A DNA stretch of 64,000 nt from Oligoflexus sp. (GCA_014378195.1 JACMOC010000014.1:336076-400075); one strand, 5' to 3'; counted from the stretch's first letter, positions 18,820-27,949 are shown. Notes: a model not told the origin generated them from the sequence alone. Translations and numbers: made by a program.

Positions 18820-19544
18820 GTGATTTCCTGCCACACACTGCGAAGTTCGAGACCAAAACTGTTGCGAAGACAACGCTTGAGTTCCGGCCTTCCGTCTTTG
18901 AGTAGCCAGGCTATAGAACCTTCAGCCTGATCCTCGTCGTATCGCGAGCCTTCAGCATCGGAAGATTCGGTTCGGTCGTAGGATTGATCAACCGTTTGAA
19001 GGGAAAAGCGTGATCTCTCCTCTTTAACAGCCGAGAGAACAAGAAGTTCAGCGCGCGCATTTTCGTTTTTAGGGTCGACGTCGCTCCATTCATGAGCGTG
19101 AATAATAAGGGCCGCGCTGTCTAATCCTGCCGCGATGCGCCTTGCTGCGAGATGGAGCGCCAGGTCTTGGGACTCATATCCGCCCGATAAGGCAAAACCT
19201 GGTTGTTGCGACTGCTGATGCATACAAAGATAAGCAATGGCTGCATTCAAGACGGAATGCTGAAAATCTTTGGGCGAAATCGGCAATGAATTGGCCTCGA
19301 TATCCTGCGTAACGCGCAGCATGGCCGAGACTTCGCCGTAAGCACTGGTAAAATAAATAGGTGCATCAAGGTGCTTCAAATGTTCAAACAGCGCGGGATC
19401 AAGCGTCACGGCTTTCACCAGAACACTCATGACGGATTTTTGTAGAGCCGTCATGCGCCTCCACATGGGCATCAACCTCAGAGTAGGGTGATCGTCAAGC
19501 TTCAGTTCGGCAGATACACCGGCTTGCAAAAAGACGTTATTCAC
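18816..19544 (-). CDS. Ketosynthase-like chain-length factor of the APE cluster
   Basis: 242 residues, about half a normal ketosynthase. It corresponds to the short ketoacyl-synthase N-terminal-like family used as chain-length factor in aryl-polyene clusters: PMWRRMTALQKSVMSVLVKA, YFTSAYGEVSAMLRVTQDIE and PKDFQHSVLNAAIAYLCMHQ. The position where an active KS has Cys carries no catalytic Cys (the nearby stretch reads PGFALSGG). It therefore should not condense, but pair with a KS and set chain length. A Ser/Asp/Glu-rich linker (about 188-212) precedes the C-terminal strand. It overlaps both neighbours by 4 bases. Confidence 0.85.
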   Translation of the reverse strand: MNNVFLQAGVSAELKLDDHPTLRLMPMWRRMTALQKSVMSVLVKAVTLDPALFEHLKHLDAPIYFTSAYGEVSAMLRVTQDIEANSLPISPKDFQHSVLNAAIAYLCMHQQSQQPGFALSGGYESQDLALHLAARRIAAGLDSAALIIHAHEWSDVDPKNENARAELLVLSAVKEERSRFSLQTVDQSYDRTESSDAEGSRYDEDQAEGSIAWLLKDGRPELKRCLRNSFGLELRSVWQEIT

Positions 19545-20674
19545 AATCCGCCTCGCTGCAAAATAATGCTGATATTGGATCCACCAAAACCAAAGGAATT
19601 TTTCAGGGCGTAGGAATTTTTGAAGCTGCCCGACTCGCTTTTTTCGAGTTCCAAAGAACTGATCAAGAGCTCCAACGCTCCGCTAGCCCCGAGCGTATGG
19701 CCCGTAAAGCGCTTGGTAGGATGCACCAAAGCGATATCGCCGAAGATTTGCGTTATGGCGAGGGATTCGCCTTCATCATTGGCAAGGGTCCCCGTTCCAT
19801 GAGGATTGATGGTGCCAATCTCATGAGGCTCGAGAGCGGCATTGCGCAGCGCCTTTTCCATACACAGTTTCATGCCGGCACCATCCGGTGCGGGTTGAGT
19901 CATATGATGGCCTTCCGTTAGTGCTGCATAGGACCGCACCCTCGTTCCCGCTGCTGAATCGCTTTCGCGTTCCAGGACCATTGCCACGATAGCTTCGCTG
20001 AGATTAATACCGCCCCGATCGGGTGTGAAGGGCTCGCAGAAATTGCTGTCCAGAAGCTGCAAACTATCGAATCCATGAAGAGTCACCGGATTCAAAATAT
20101 CAACGCCGAGAACAATCGCGGCATCGATCCATCCTATATGAACCGCATCGTGAGCCATCACAAAGGCTTGCGCTGAGGCAGCACAGGACGAACTGAATGT
20201 GTAAACGGGACCGCGAATCGAAAACTGGTCCGCAAGAGTGCGCCCGACCCATGCCTGCTGCATATCAGCCTTTAAAAGGGAACTCAAGGCAAGCCCCGTA
20301 CTTTTAAGCTGGCGCGCAACATCGAAAAAACCACTGATGCCGCAGGTCGTTGTGCCTATGAAGAGGCCTATGCGGGACGGCGAAAATCGATTCAGGATAT
20401 TGGACGTATCGTTTAGTTGATTAAAGACCCTCTGGCAGCCCTTTATGAGAAGAGAATCGGAATCACTGCGGTCGTAGATAGGAATCCCAAGCGTTTCCCA
20501 GGGAATCTCACCCAGTGGACTCGCGATTTTATCTGAAAAGCGGTGTGTGAAACTGAGACCGCGGTGGCCCGAGGCTAAGTTAGCGCGCAATTCCTCGACA
20601 CTACATCCAAAGCTTGATGCCAATGCAGCTGCCGTAATTGCGATATTGGATTGCATTTTCAAGGACATCCTCAC
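19541..20674 (-). CDS. Beta-ketoacyl-ACP synthase of the APE cluster
   Basis: 377 residues. Active-site residues are present: Cys164 in FSSSCAASAQAFVMA, His292 in INPHGTGTLANDEGES and His326 in KRFTGHTLGASGALELL. It is slightly shorter than FabF and differs clearly from the KS at 16378. Together with the factor encoded immediately downstream it probably builds the polyene chain. It overlaps the upstream ACP gene and the downstream factor gene by 4 bases each, a spacing that favours stoichiometric translation of a complex. Confidence 0.9.
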   Translation of the reverse strand: MRMSLKMQSNIAITAAALASSFGCSVEELRANLASGHRGLSFTHRFSDKIASPLGEIPWETLGIPIYDRSDSDSLLIKGCQRVFNQLNDTSNILNRFSPSRIGLFIGTTTCGISGFFDVARQLKSTGLALSSLLKADMQQAWVGRTLADQFSIRGPVYTFSSSCAASAQAFVMAHDAVHIGWIDAAIVLGVDILNPVTLHGFDSLQLLDSNFCEPFTPDRGGINLSEAIVAMVLERESDSAAGTRVRSYAALTEGHHMTQPAPDGAGMKLCMEKALRNAALEPHEIGTINPHGTGTLANDEGESLAITQIFGDIALVHPTKRFTGHTLGASGALELLISSLELEKSESGSFKNSYALKNSFGFGGSNISIILQRGGL

Positions 20675-20988
20675 GATACTGGCCGTCGGGGCGAGTTCTG
20701 GAGCCCCGCAGAGGGGCTCGCCGCCGAAGCATTATTTTTCGCAAAAATAGCTTCTGCGATACTGCGCACGTTGTGCAGAACTTCGCGTCCTTTTTGGTCG
20801 TTTTTGATTTTGAGTCCGTAGCGTTTATCAAGAGCAACGACCAGTTCGAGGACGTCGATCGAATCGAGACCCAGACCGTCAGCAAAAAGGGAGGCTCTAT
20901 CATCGATTGACTCGGGAGTTCGGTCTGGCAAGTTGGACAGCTCGAGCAAGAGCTTTTTCACTTCGAAGATCAATCCATCTAAAGACAT
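20671..20988 (-). CDS. Acyl carrier protein of the APE cluster (first)
   Basis: 105 residues. The phosphopantetheine Ser43 lies in ADGLGLDSIDVLELVVAL. A normal ACP ends near residue 85; here an Ala/Ser/Pro-rich tail (NNASAASPSAGLQNSPRRP) follows. A GAGGA ribosome-binding site sits about 7 bases upstream of ATG 20988. It is the first gene of the ten-gene - strand operon and is preceded by a promoter at 21028-21056. It overlaps the next gene by 4 bases. Confidence 0.88.
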   Translation of the reverse strand: MSLDGLIFEVKKLLLELSNLPDRTPESIDDRASLFADGLGLDSIDVLELVVALDKRYGLKIKNDQKGREVLHNVRSIAEAIFAKNNASAASPSAGLQNSPRRPVS

Positions 20989-21027
20989 GTCGAATTCCTC
21001 AGCCGTCGGTTGGAGCTTTCCCCTTAA

Positions 21028-21056
21028 TTAATATGTCAGACGGCGTCTGATATCAA
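21028..21056 (-). promoter_or_regulatory. Sigma70-like promoter of the - strand APE operon
   Basis: On the minus strand TTGATA (21056-21051) and TATTAA (21033-21028) are separated by exactly 17 bases. The -10 box is about 40 bases upstream of the ACP start codon. The spacer is almost filled by a perfect 15-base inverted repeat. Recognised by eye from consensus only; no transcription data. Confidence 0.6.
21036..21050. promoter_or_regulatory. Palindromic operator candidate within the APE promoter spacer
   Basis: TCAGACGGCGTCTGA is a perfect inverted repeat (7-base arms around one central base) lying between the -35 and -10 boxes of the APE operon promoter. A protein bound here would block RNA polymerase, or if it distorts DNA could activate. 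No regulator gene lies next to it, so the binding protein is unknown. Confidence 0.5.
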
Positions 21057-21085
21057 GCGATTGACTCGGGGGCTTCGAGGATTTT

Positions 21086-22321
21086 CTAAGCACCGTCATC
21101 CTCTTGGAGACGGATAAATTCCGCGAGATTGTGGAGGGCTTTTTCGTGCTTCGTAACAAAAGGATTCGTGTCATCCCAAACATAACCCGCCAAAACTGAG
21201 CAGATTTGGTTTTTGAAGTGGTGATCGAGGTTCGGCCCGAAAAAAATGGTAGGCAAAGTTCCGTCATACCAACTCTTGACGAAGGTCCGAAAAACGTTAA
21301 CCGCTTTGAGAGTGGGCTTCATGTAATCCTCCTCCCAATCCACGGGAAGCCCAGCGAGCTTTTGTACGACTATATTGGCCGCTCTTGCTCCGGAGACGAC
21401 CGCGAGAGTCACGCCCGAGGAGAACATCGGGTCTAAAAACTCAGTCACGTTACCCGTCAGTACAAAACCATCGCCATAAAATTTGTGGGTCGTAACGGAC
21501 CATCCTTCGAGTTTTCGTGGTTCAAAAACGAAGGTCTGCTCCCCAAAACGTTGAGAGACGTGAGGATCCGATTCTATGAGCTGACGCAGAACATGGTCAG
21601 GGGAACCCTGATATTCGACAAAATAATCCGGGTGCCCAACAAATCCAAGCGATGTGTTTCCGTTGGAAAAGGGTATCATCCAGACCCACACACCAGGTTT
21701 CACTGAAACGATCGTAATGCGATTCGGCTCCGAAAAGCTAAGCCTTTTGGTATCCGTCAGATGAGCGAAGAATGTCTGACGAGGCGGCTGGTCGGAGGGT
21801 CCATCAAGCTTGAGGAGTCTGGGTATGACCCGTCCATAGCCACTGGAATCGATGATAAAACGAGCCTTAATCGAATAACGCGCACCGTCCGGATCCATAA
21901 TGGTCGTGATCGAATGGTTTTCGAAAAACTGAATATCCGTAACCGTGTGCTGAAAATCAACGGGAATGCCTTTATTCTGCACCTCGTTTGCCAGCGTCAG
22001 ATCAAAATCAGCACGCGGCACCTGCAGGGCCCACGTATAACCAGGCGTGAACTGATCGGCAAAATTAAAGTCGCAAACGGTGTCACCGCGAACAAATTTT
22101 GCGCCGAACTTTTCTTGAAACCCTTGCCCCATCACCGCCTCCAGGAGCCCTGATTCGTCGAGTGTTTCCATACATCGTGGTAAGAGACTTTCGCCAATCA
22201 CAAAGCGTGGGAACAGCTCTTTTTCAATGATTCTGGTTTTCAGACCGCTTTTGTTTACGATCGAGGCCGAAACACAGCCAGATGGACCAGCACCGATGAT
22301 GAGCACGTCGACTTCAAGCAT
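21086..22321 (-). CDS. Flavin-dependent halogenase beside the APE cluster
   Basis: 411 residues from ATG 22321 (MLEVDVLIIGAGPSGCVSAS); a longer in-frame reading adds 57 residues with no family resemblance. The FAD-binding GAGPSG motif is at residues 10-15. GESLLPRCME, a lysine in GFQEKFGAKFVRG that fits the halogenase active-site Lys, and WVWMIP, which matches the diagnostic W-x-W-x-I-P, mark it as a halogenase and not a plain monooxygenase. It would oxidise chloride or bromide with reduced FAD and attach the halogen to an aromatic carbon, plausibly the aryl head of the polyene, as in xanthomonadins. It lies 97 bases upstream of the ACP gene on the same strand, but that operon has its own promoter. 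Confidence 0.85.
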   Translation of the reverse strand: MLEVDVLIIGAGPSGCVSASIVNKSGLKTRIIEKELFPRFVIGESLLPRCMETLDESGLLEAVMGQGFQEKFGAKFVRGDTVCDFNFADQFTPGYTWALQVPRADFDLTLANEVQNKGIPVDFQHTVTDIQFFENHSITTIMDPDGARYSIKARFIIDSSGYGRVIPRLLKLDGPSDQPPRQTFFAHLTDTKRLSFSEPNRITIVSVKPGVWVWMIPFSNGNTSLGFVGHPDYFVEYQGSPDHVLRQLIESDPHVSQRFGEQTFVFEPRKLEGWSVTTHKFYGDGFVLTGNVTEFLDPMFSSGVTLAVVSGARAANIVVQKLAGLPVDWEEDYMKPTLKAVNVFRTFVKSWYDGTLPTIFFGPNLDHHFKNQICSVLAGYVWDDTNPFVTKHEKALHNLAEFIRLQEDDGA

Positions 22322-22571
22322 GTTACACCCAACGTGAGAGGAAATATGCTTAGACTCTAGGTCGATATTGGAAAAAAATAAATCCAAAATCCTGTAATTC
22401 CAGTCTAATAAACTGTTGGGACAAGAGTACGGGAAGTCGACCTCCAAACATCCTATGTCATTGACAACACAACCAAAAGTATTAGATAACAATATTATAC
22501 TCAGACTTAAAGAGTTTACTCCGAAGGCCTACCAGATAACCGATCCATCCTTCGACTCCTGAGGACATCCC

Positions 22572-23930
22572 GTGACGAAGCGTTCAAACATCGCTAATTG
22601 CCCAATCATCGCTCGAGATCAATTGGATGCGATGTTGGATTCGGCGCAGGATGCTTTCGTCGGTGCCGATTCCAAAGGCATAATCACGTTTTGGAACCGG
22701 GCGGCAGCGCGGATTTTTGCTTACGATAAAAATCAAGCGATGGGGCAACCGCTCACACTCCTGATCCCCGAGCGATATCTTGCCGCGCACATGGCAGACA
22801 TGCATCGAGTGCAAACTACAGGTATTTCCAAAGTGTCTGGTTCAACAGTTGAGCTCGTCGGACGCCGAGCGGATGGATCAGAGTTTCCTCTTGAAATGGC
22901 GATCTCTCACTACAATCAGGACGGGGAGCTTTGTTTTACGGGCATCATTCGTGATATAAGTGCCGCCAAGGCCAACGCTGCGAATCTCCAAGCTGCCGAA
23001 AATGAACTGCGCAAAGCGAACGAAACCTTGAAAAAGCGTGTGCGGGAGAGAACGCAGGCGTTGACGGAAGCCCTTGAAAGGGGCCTTCAACACAAAAAAC
23101 GCACCGATGCGATTCTAAGGCAGATACCGGCATCGATTGCGATCTATACAGGTTGACGGTTTTATCTATATAAGCATGAACCAACAGTATTCCGCGCTCC
23201 ATGGTCACGTACCCATGTTAGGACTATCACTACTAGAATTGACGCCTAGTGCGGAGTCATCCGATTTTTTAGAGAAACTAAAAAACATTGTCGAAACGGG
23301 CGCTCCCTTCATTGCAAACGAAATCTCAAGACAAATTTTCCGGGAAGACGCGGGCCTCAGCGAAGAATCGATTTTCAATTTTGTCTACGACCCCGTGTTT
23401 GATACCCGAGGGATCGTCATTGAAATCCTGGTTTTTTGCTTTGACGTAACCGAACTGGTTAAAGCGCGACGTGAGATTGAAGATCGAGAGAAACGCTTTC
23501 GCATCCTCTCTGAAACGCTCCCTCAGATCATATGGTTGACAGACGCAGACGGCAAAACCCGGTATCTTAACCCGCAATGGTATGCCTACACCGGCCTCAT
23601 TGAGGGGGATCCTTCCGCGGGAAACTGGCTGTTAACGGCAATGAAGTCCTTCAAGCCTTAAAAAACCAGCATTATGATCTCATTTTGATGGATTGCCAGA
23701 TGCCCGAGATGGACGGTTATGAAGCGAGTCGGATCATCAGGGCAAGCTTGGGTGAGTATTATAAAGATATTCCCATTATCGCCATGACGGCAAATGCGAT
23801 GCGTGGCGACGCCGAGAAATGCCTTCAAAGCGGGATGTCTGACTACATTACGAAACCAGTTAAAAACGCCGTGCTCCTCGAGGCGATCGAACGAAATCTG
23901 CCCCCAAAATCACCGGACCGAAATGAATAA
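22572..23930 (+). pseudogene. Decayed multi-PAS hybrid sensor kinase lacking its kinase core
   Basis: Segment 1 (22572-23156): a PAS domain (MLDSAQDAFVGADSKGIITF), its PAC part and a coiled coil (KANETLKKRVRERTQALTEA), ending at a TGA after AIYTG. Segment 2, another frame (from about 23145 to 23625): a second PAS (YISMNQQYSALHGH) and the start of a third (LPQIIWLTDADGKTRYLNPQ). Segment 3 (about 23624-23930, first frame again): the last two thirds of a receiver (LAVNGNEVLQALKNQHYDLI, LMDCQMPEMDGYE, DYITKP). The HisKA, ATPase and receiver start are gone, and the join is out of frame. So there is one frameshift near 23150 and one large deletion near 23625. Confidence 0.88.
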
Positions 23931-24020
23931 CGGCGATGACAATGAAAATTATATCGCACTGGTGTTTTTAAAGATTGAAGTTCTGACGAACGTTTAGTGA
24001 AGATCGAACTGATGCCCGGA

Positions 24021-25613
24021 TCAACCGATCCTCACTCCCACAAGTCCCGCTATTTTATCGACGATTTGGGCCATTGAGAATGGCTTTGCCAAGTGGTCAC
24101 TGCATCCGACGCGTAGGCAATGCTCAATATCGGAGCGCATCGCATGCGCAGTCATTGCCACGATAGGTATACGGCAGTCCATCTCCCGGATCTTGGATGT
24201 GGCTGTATAGCCATCGATGTTAGGCATCTGTATGTCCATCATTATGATATCGTAAGTCTTTCGGAAAGCCAGTTTAATAGCCTGTTCCCCATCCTCCGCG
24301 AAATCGACTTTGGCTCCTACATTGCCAAGAAACCTAGCTATAAGAAATCGATTGTCAGGCGCGTCTTCAGCGACCAGAATACGGACGCCGTCCAATCGCG
24401 ATAACTCAGCCGATTTTGGAAGTGAAGGGGCAGGCCATGGAGCCCCATAAGTGGGGCTTTCAAGCGCAATAGAAACCTCGAACGTGCTTCCTTGGCCAAG
24501 TGCACTTTCTAGTATAGTGACGTCGCCGTGCAGAGCGTGAGCAAGGCGACGGGACAAGTCGAGTCCCAGTCCTGTCCCACCAAATTTCCGGGTGGTTGCT
24601 GAGTCAGCCTGAGTGAAAGGCTTAAATAATCGGATCGCCTGATCGGGGGAAAGACCCTCCCCCGTATCGCTCACAAGGAAGCGAATTTTCTGCAGTGGTT
24701 TATCTAGGAGGACCTCGACCTTTACGGTCCCCTTAGACGTAAACTTCACGGCATTGCCGATGATATTGATTAAAATCTGTTTTAATCGTGTCGGGTCGCT
24801 TACTAAGGTAGTGGGTAAAGCAGGATCAAGTGTCATCGAAAAATCGATGCCTTTGCTACTGGCACTATGCTCCATTACCAATCGAACGTCAGAAAGTAAT
24901 TCACCAAGATCTATCGTGATGGTCTCGATGCTCAGTTGGCCAGCTTCAACCTTCGCCAAATCTAAAATATCGTCAATCAATCGCAGCAACACGTGAGAGT
25001 GTCGCTTAATTTGTTCCCCGTAGGCAACCCTCTCGAGGTCAATCTGCCCAGGCAATAACAAAAGATCCGAAAAACCAACGATGGCGTTAAGAGGGGTTCT
25101 TATTTCGTGACTCATCGCAGCCAAAAACTGGCTTTTTGCGGCGCTCGCGCGGTTCAGTTCCTCATTGAGTTTTTCGGCCGTTTTTCTCAGCTCAAGTTGG
25201 TGAAGTGAGCTCAGAAGCAGAGACTGATTCATATTGGTCGAGCGTTTTCTAAAAGTAGCCGTTTCGGTCGAATCGATGATCTGGATTATCACACCCAGAG
25301 TTGTCTTGTGACCTCCTACCACAGGCCAGCAGTAATAAGACCAGTAACGGACGTGGGGCCCATCGATTTCCTGTTCAACAATGCAGTTCGGTTTTCCTGT
25401 TTCGTGTACACCCTTGAGGATGTGTTCGGAGATGCTGCCGCCCACCGGAAGAACTGAATTAATATGAGCGCCAATATACGGAAAGGTTCCTTCCCCCAGG
25501 AGTGTACGTCCTGCGTTATTGATGTATCGAACCGTGTGATTCAATCCATCAATGGCGAGTGTGGGTTGGGGCGACAACTCCGCGAAAAAGTGACAGATAT
25601 CGGTAAATTCCAT
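24021..25613 (-). CDS. Hybrid sensor histidine kinase (PAS-HisKA-HATPase-REC)
   Basis: 530 residues without membrane segments, so cytoplasmic. A PAS domain (about 10-120) precedes the HisKA domain with phospho-acceptor His169 in FLAAMSHEIRTPLNAIVGF. The ATPase has NIIGNAVKFTSKG (Asn287), VSDTGEGLS and FGGTGLGLDLSRRL. A C-terminal receiver carries the acceptor Asp460 in YDIIMMDIQMPNIDGY and KPF. There is no output domain, so phosphate must pass to a separate partner. It lies 55 bases downstream of the KaiC-like gene in the same direction, which suggests it reads or relays the state of that ATPase. Confidence 0.92.
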   Translation of the reverse strand: MEFTDICHFFAELSPQPTLAIDGLNHTVRYINNAGRTLLGEGTFPYIGAHINSVLPVGGSISEHILKGVHETGKPNCIVEQEIDGPHVRYWSYYCWPVVGGHKTTLGVIIQIIDSTETATFRKRSTNMNQSLLLSSLHQLELRKTAEKLNEELNRASAAKSQFLAAMSHEIRTPLNAIVGFSDLLLLPGQIDLERVAYGEQIKRHSHVLLRLIDDILDLAKVEAGQLSIETITIDLGELLSDVRLVMEHSASSKGIDFSMTLDPALPTTLVSDPTRLKQILINIIGNAVKFTSKGTVKVEVLLDKPLQKIRFLVSDTGEGLSPDQAIRLFKPFTQADSATTRKFGGTGLGLDLSRRLAHALHGDVTILESALGQGSTFEVSIALESPTYGAPWPAPSLPKSAELSRLDGVRILVAEDAPDNRFLIARFLGNVGAKVDFAEDGEQAIKLAFRKTYDIIMMDIQMPNIDGYTATSKIREMDCRIPIVAMTAHAMRSDIEHCLRVGCSDHLAKPFSMAQIVDKIAGLVGVRIG

Positions 25614-25668
25614 ATTTTAATGCCCCTATCACTGATTCATCAGTCCTTGATCGCCGATGCCTACCAGC

Positions 25669-27162
25669 TTACTTCTCTTCATCGGGACCCCTTGTAGGAT
25701 CCCATGGGCTTGGTATACCCGATATCAGACCGCGATAGTTCTTGAATGGTTTCTCAATCTTTATTCCGCTAGCTGAAATACTATATTCGTACATCTCACT
25801 ACTGTGTTCGCTCCCTCGCATTTTCACAATGGCCAGAAGTTTTCGCAAACGTCCTCTTATGGAAACATAGCGGAGACGTATGATGCTGTCAGAGAGGAAT
25901 GAAATATTATAATTGCTCAGACCGAAGCTATCGAATTTCTCCTGAGTCTCAACTGTACTTAAGACGGTAACCCCGAGCTTAGTGAGGGAACGAATCATCC
26001 GGTAAAGAGATTCGCGGAAATCAAATCTGAATCCAGGGGCAAGAGCCATTTCAAAACCTGCAAGCGAATCGATAACAATTCTTTTGGCCCCAACTCGTTT
26101 CACGGCTTCAGCGACTTCATGAAGCGTTTCATCAACCGACAAGTCGAGAGGTCTTAAGTATATAATCTGCAATCGACCATCCTTCCGCGGGCCAGCCAGA
26201 TCGATGCCTATCTGACTAACATGACGAAGGTAGGAATCAGGAGTCTCCTCAAAAACGGCAATGACCCCAGCCTCGCCTACCCGAAGTCCTTCGGCAATAA
26301 AATACGCTCCAAGAATCGACTTCCCTGCACCGGAAGGGCCCGATACAATTAAGCTATTGCCTTCGTGCACTCCACCGCCCATCAGGGCATCGAGTTCTGG
26401 AATTCCGAGCGATATACGATTAGGTGCAGGGTTGTGGCTTTCCGTATTCGTAAGACCGAAAGTCCTCGGAAAGATCTGCATCCCACTTTCGTTCAACCGA
26501 ATTGTATGAATGCCCGGAATCGATGCCTGCCCCCGCAGCTTCATGATCTGCATTTTCCGAACGATGGAATTTCTCTCAACTTTTTGATAAAGCCAGAATA
26601 GCCCATCCGCTACCGTGAAAATAGGATGATTCTGAATTTCAGAATCTGAGTATTCGGCAATCAGAAACGTCGTCGCCTGCCAGCTTGCAAGGTATAGGGC
26701 GAGTTTTTGAACAAAAGCCTGCAGTTCTCCCGAAGAATTTCCCGACTGTGCGTTCCAGTTCATAGTCCGAAAGGAATCCACAATCACGAGTCCGGGGCTG
26801 GTTGCCGCGACCTCCTTTACGATCTCATTCAAGACGGCATCCAGATCGCCTTCGAGCGCCAACTTACTCAGGTTGATAAACCGAATGCAAGACTTGAGTT
26901 TTTCATGATCGAAGAAATCGTATTGCTGCTGATAGCGAAGCATCTTAAACGCTGGTTCACCAAGGATAGTGAAAAAAAGAGCAGGCTTCTCAGGAGTCGC
27001 GTTGGCAAACATAATCTGATGGGCAAGCGTTGTCTTCCCACATCCGGGCGATCCACCTATTATATTGAAAGAATACTCTGGCAATCCACCACCGCAAACT
27101 TCGTCAAGTCCTTGAACACCAGTAGCTAATTTCCGAATTATTACTTTTTTTTGCTTGCTCAT
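25669..27162 (-). CDS. KaiC-like double-domain RecA-family ATPase
   Basis: 497 residues with two RecA/KaiC domains. The first has GGSPGCGKTTLAHQI (residues 36-50) and Walker B LVIVDSF; the second has SGPSGAGKSILGAYF (about residue 275) and RIVIDSL. FEETPDSYLRHVSQIG in the second domain keeps the paired glutamates of KaiC CII; the matching site in the first domain reads FTILGEPAF, without the pair. Near the C-terminus NISFLSDSIIRLRYV aligns with the KaiC autophosphorylation loop: the Ser is kept and the adjacent Thr is Phe. No kaiA or kaiB is nearby. Overlaps its upstream partner by 4 bases. Clock function is not implied. Confidence 0.87.
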   Translation of the reverse strand: MSKQKKVIIRKLATGVQGLDEVCGGGLPEYSFNIIGGSPGCGKTTLAHQIMFANATPEKPALFFTILGEPAFKMLRYQQQYDFFDHEKLKSCIRFINLSKLALEGDLDAVLNEIVKEVAATSPGLVIVDSFRTMNWNAQSGNSSGELQAFVQKLALYLASWQATTFLIAEYSDSEIQNHPIFTVADGLFWLYQKVERNSIVRKMQIMKLRGQASIPGIHTIRLNESGMQIFPRTFGLTNTESHNPAPNRISLGIPELDALMGGGVHEGNSLIVSGPSGAGKSILGAYFIAEGLRVGEAGVIAVFEETPDSYLRHVSQIGIDLAGPRKDGRLQIIYLRPLDLSVDETLHEVAEAVKRVGAKRIVIDSLAGFEMALAPGFRFDFRESLYRMIRSLTKLGVTVLSTVETQEKFDSFGLSNYNISFLSDSIIRLRYVSIRGRLRKLLAIVKMRGSEHSSEMYEYSISASGIKIEKPFKNYRGLISGIPSPWDPTRGPDEEK

Positions 27163-27605
27163 GACTTTACCTCAATGGCTGGTGCGTCTCTATCGAAGGA
27201 TTCATCTGGCCATGCGTCGCTTAACAACGTGAGCATTAAATGTTCACCGACGAATGTCGCCAGGAGTGCAAGCAGATGCGCTATAAGGATAGCACCTTCG
27301 TCGTTAGGAAGATTCGTAGATATAGGTTGTCCCTGCAAAGATGTGGGTTCGCTAATTACCAAAATCCCATCAGGGCTGATAAACATATCTTGAAAACGGG
27401 TGTTGTCAGCACACGATAAGGCCAAGGCACGGGACAACAAAGTAGAGTATCCAACGGGCCCTGCAAACCGAGTCAGGGGCACCTGTAATTTTGCACAAAC
27501 ATAGATGGCAAGCCGAATATCAGAATCACAATCAGCTCGAGACGATTTTTCTATTCTTAACAACCTGTAGGTAATGTCTTGGACTGAATGCAAGGCATTG
27601 TTCAT
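27159..27605 (-). CDS. Small conserved protein co-encoded with the KaiC-like ATPase
   Basis: 148 residues, soluble, mostly helical by composition. The segment LTRFAGPVGYSTLLSRALAL and the C-terminal half ALLATFVGEHLMLTLLSDAWPDE recall an uncharacterised family I associate with bacterial KaiC-like loci; this is memory, not a search. Its stop overlaps the KaiC-like start (ATGA), and it heads the three-gene operon that ends with the hybrid kinase. Probable role: partner or regulator of the ATPase. Confidence 0.72.
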   Translation of the reverse strand: MNNALHSVQDITYRLLRIEKSSRADCDSDIRLAIYVCAKLQVPLTRFAGPVGYSTLLSRALALSCADNTRFQDMFISPDGILVISEPTSLQGQPISTNLPNDEGAILIAHLLALLATFVGEHLMLTLLSDAWPDESFDRDAPAIEVKS

Positions 27606-27949
27606 TCGATCTGCCTTTCAATCCTCTCAGGATTTTTAATACATCGGGCATTTTGGCGTCCAAATTTAAGACGGGCAAACCATTCTCTACGGGTCTGATT
27701 CTAAAGCTGACTCCAGGTTATTGTTAAGAGCAAACACGAATGTCATATGTAGAACCATGCGGTACGTCCCAAATACGAATGTCAGAGTCTTGCCGCTTTG
27801 CATGGCTTCGGGTGTTTATTCAATAGTTTATCTGGCGTCAGGATACAATTGATAAGGACCAGAAACGCGGTCGGAAGCTTTCAATAGCGCAGCTATCTCT
27901 CTGTTCTCACACACTAATACGGTTCACTCGTCAACTATATTGCTCTAAT
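27606..27949. other. Intergenic region, divergent from the KaiC-like operon
   Basis: No open frame with gene-like composition. AT-rich stretches suitable for promoters of the - strand KaiC-like operon are present, but no convincing -35/-10 pair or operator was recognised. Confidence 0.5.

Noticed and set aside
22322..22492. N-terminal extension of the halogenase
   Set aside because: The extra 57 residues show no family similarity, and the FAD motif starts properly after ATG 22321.
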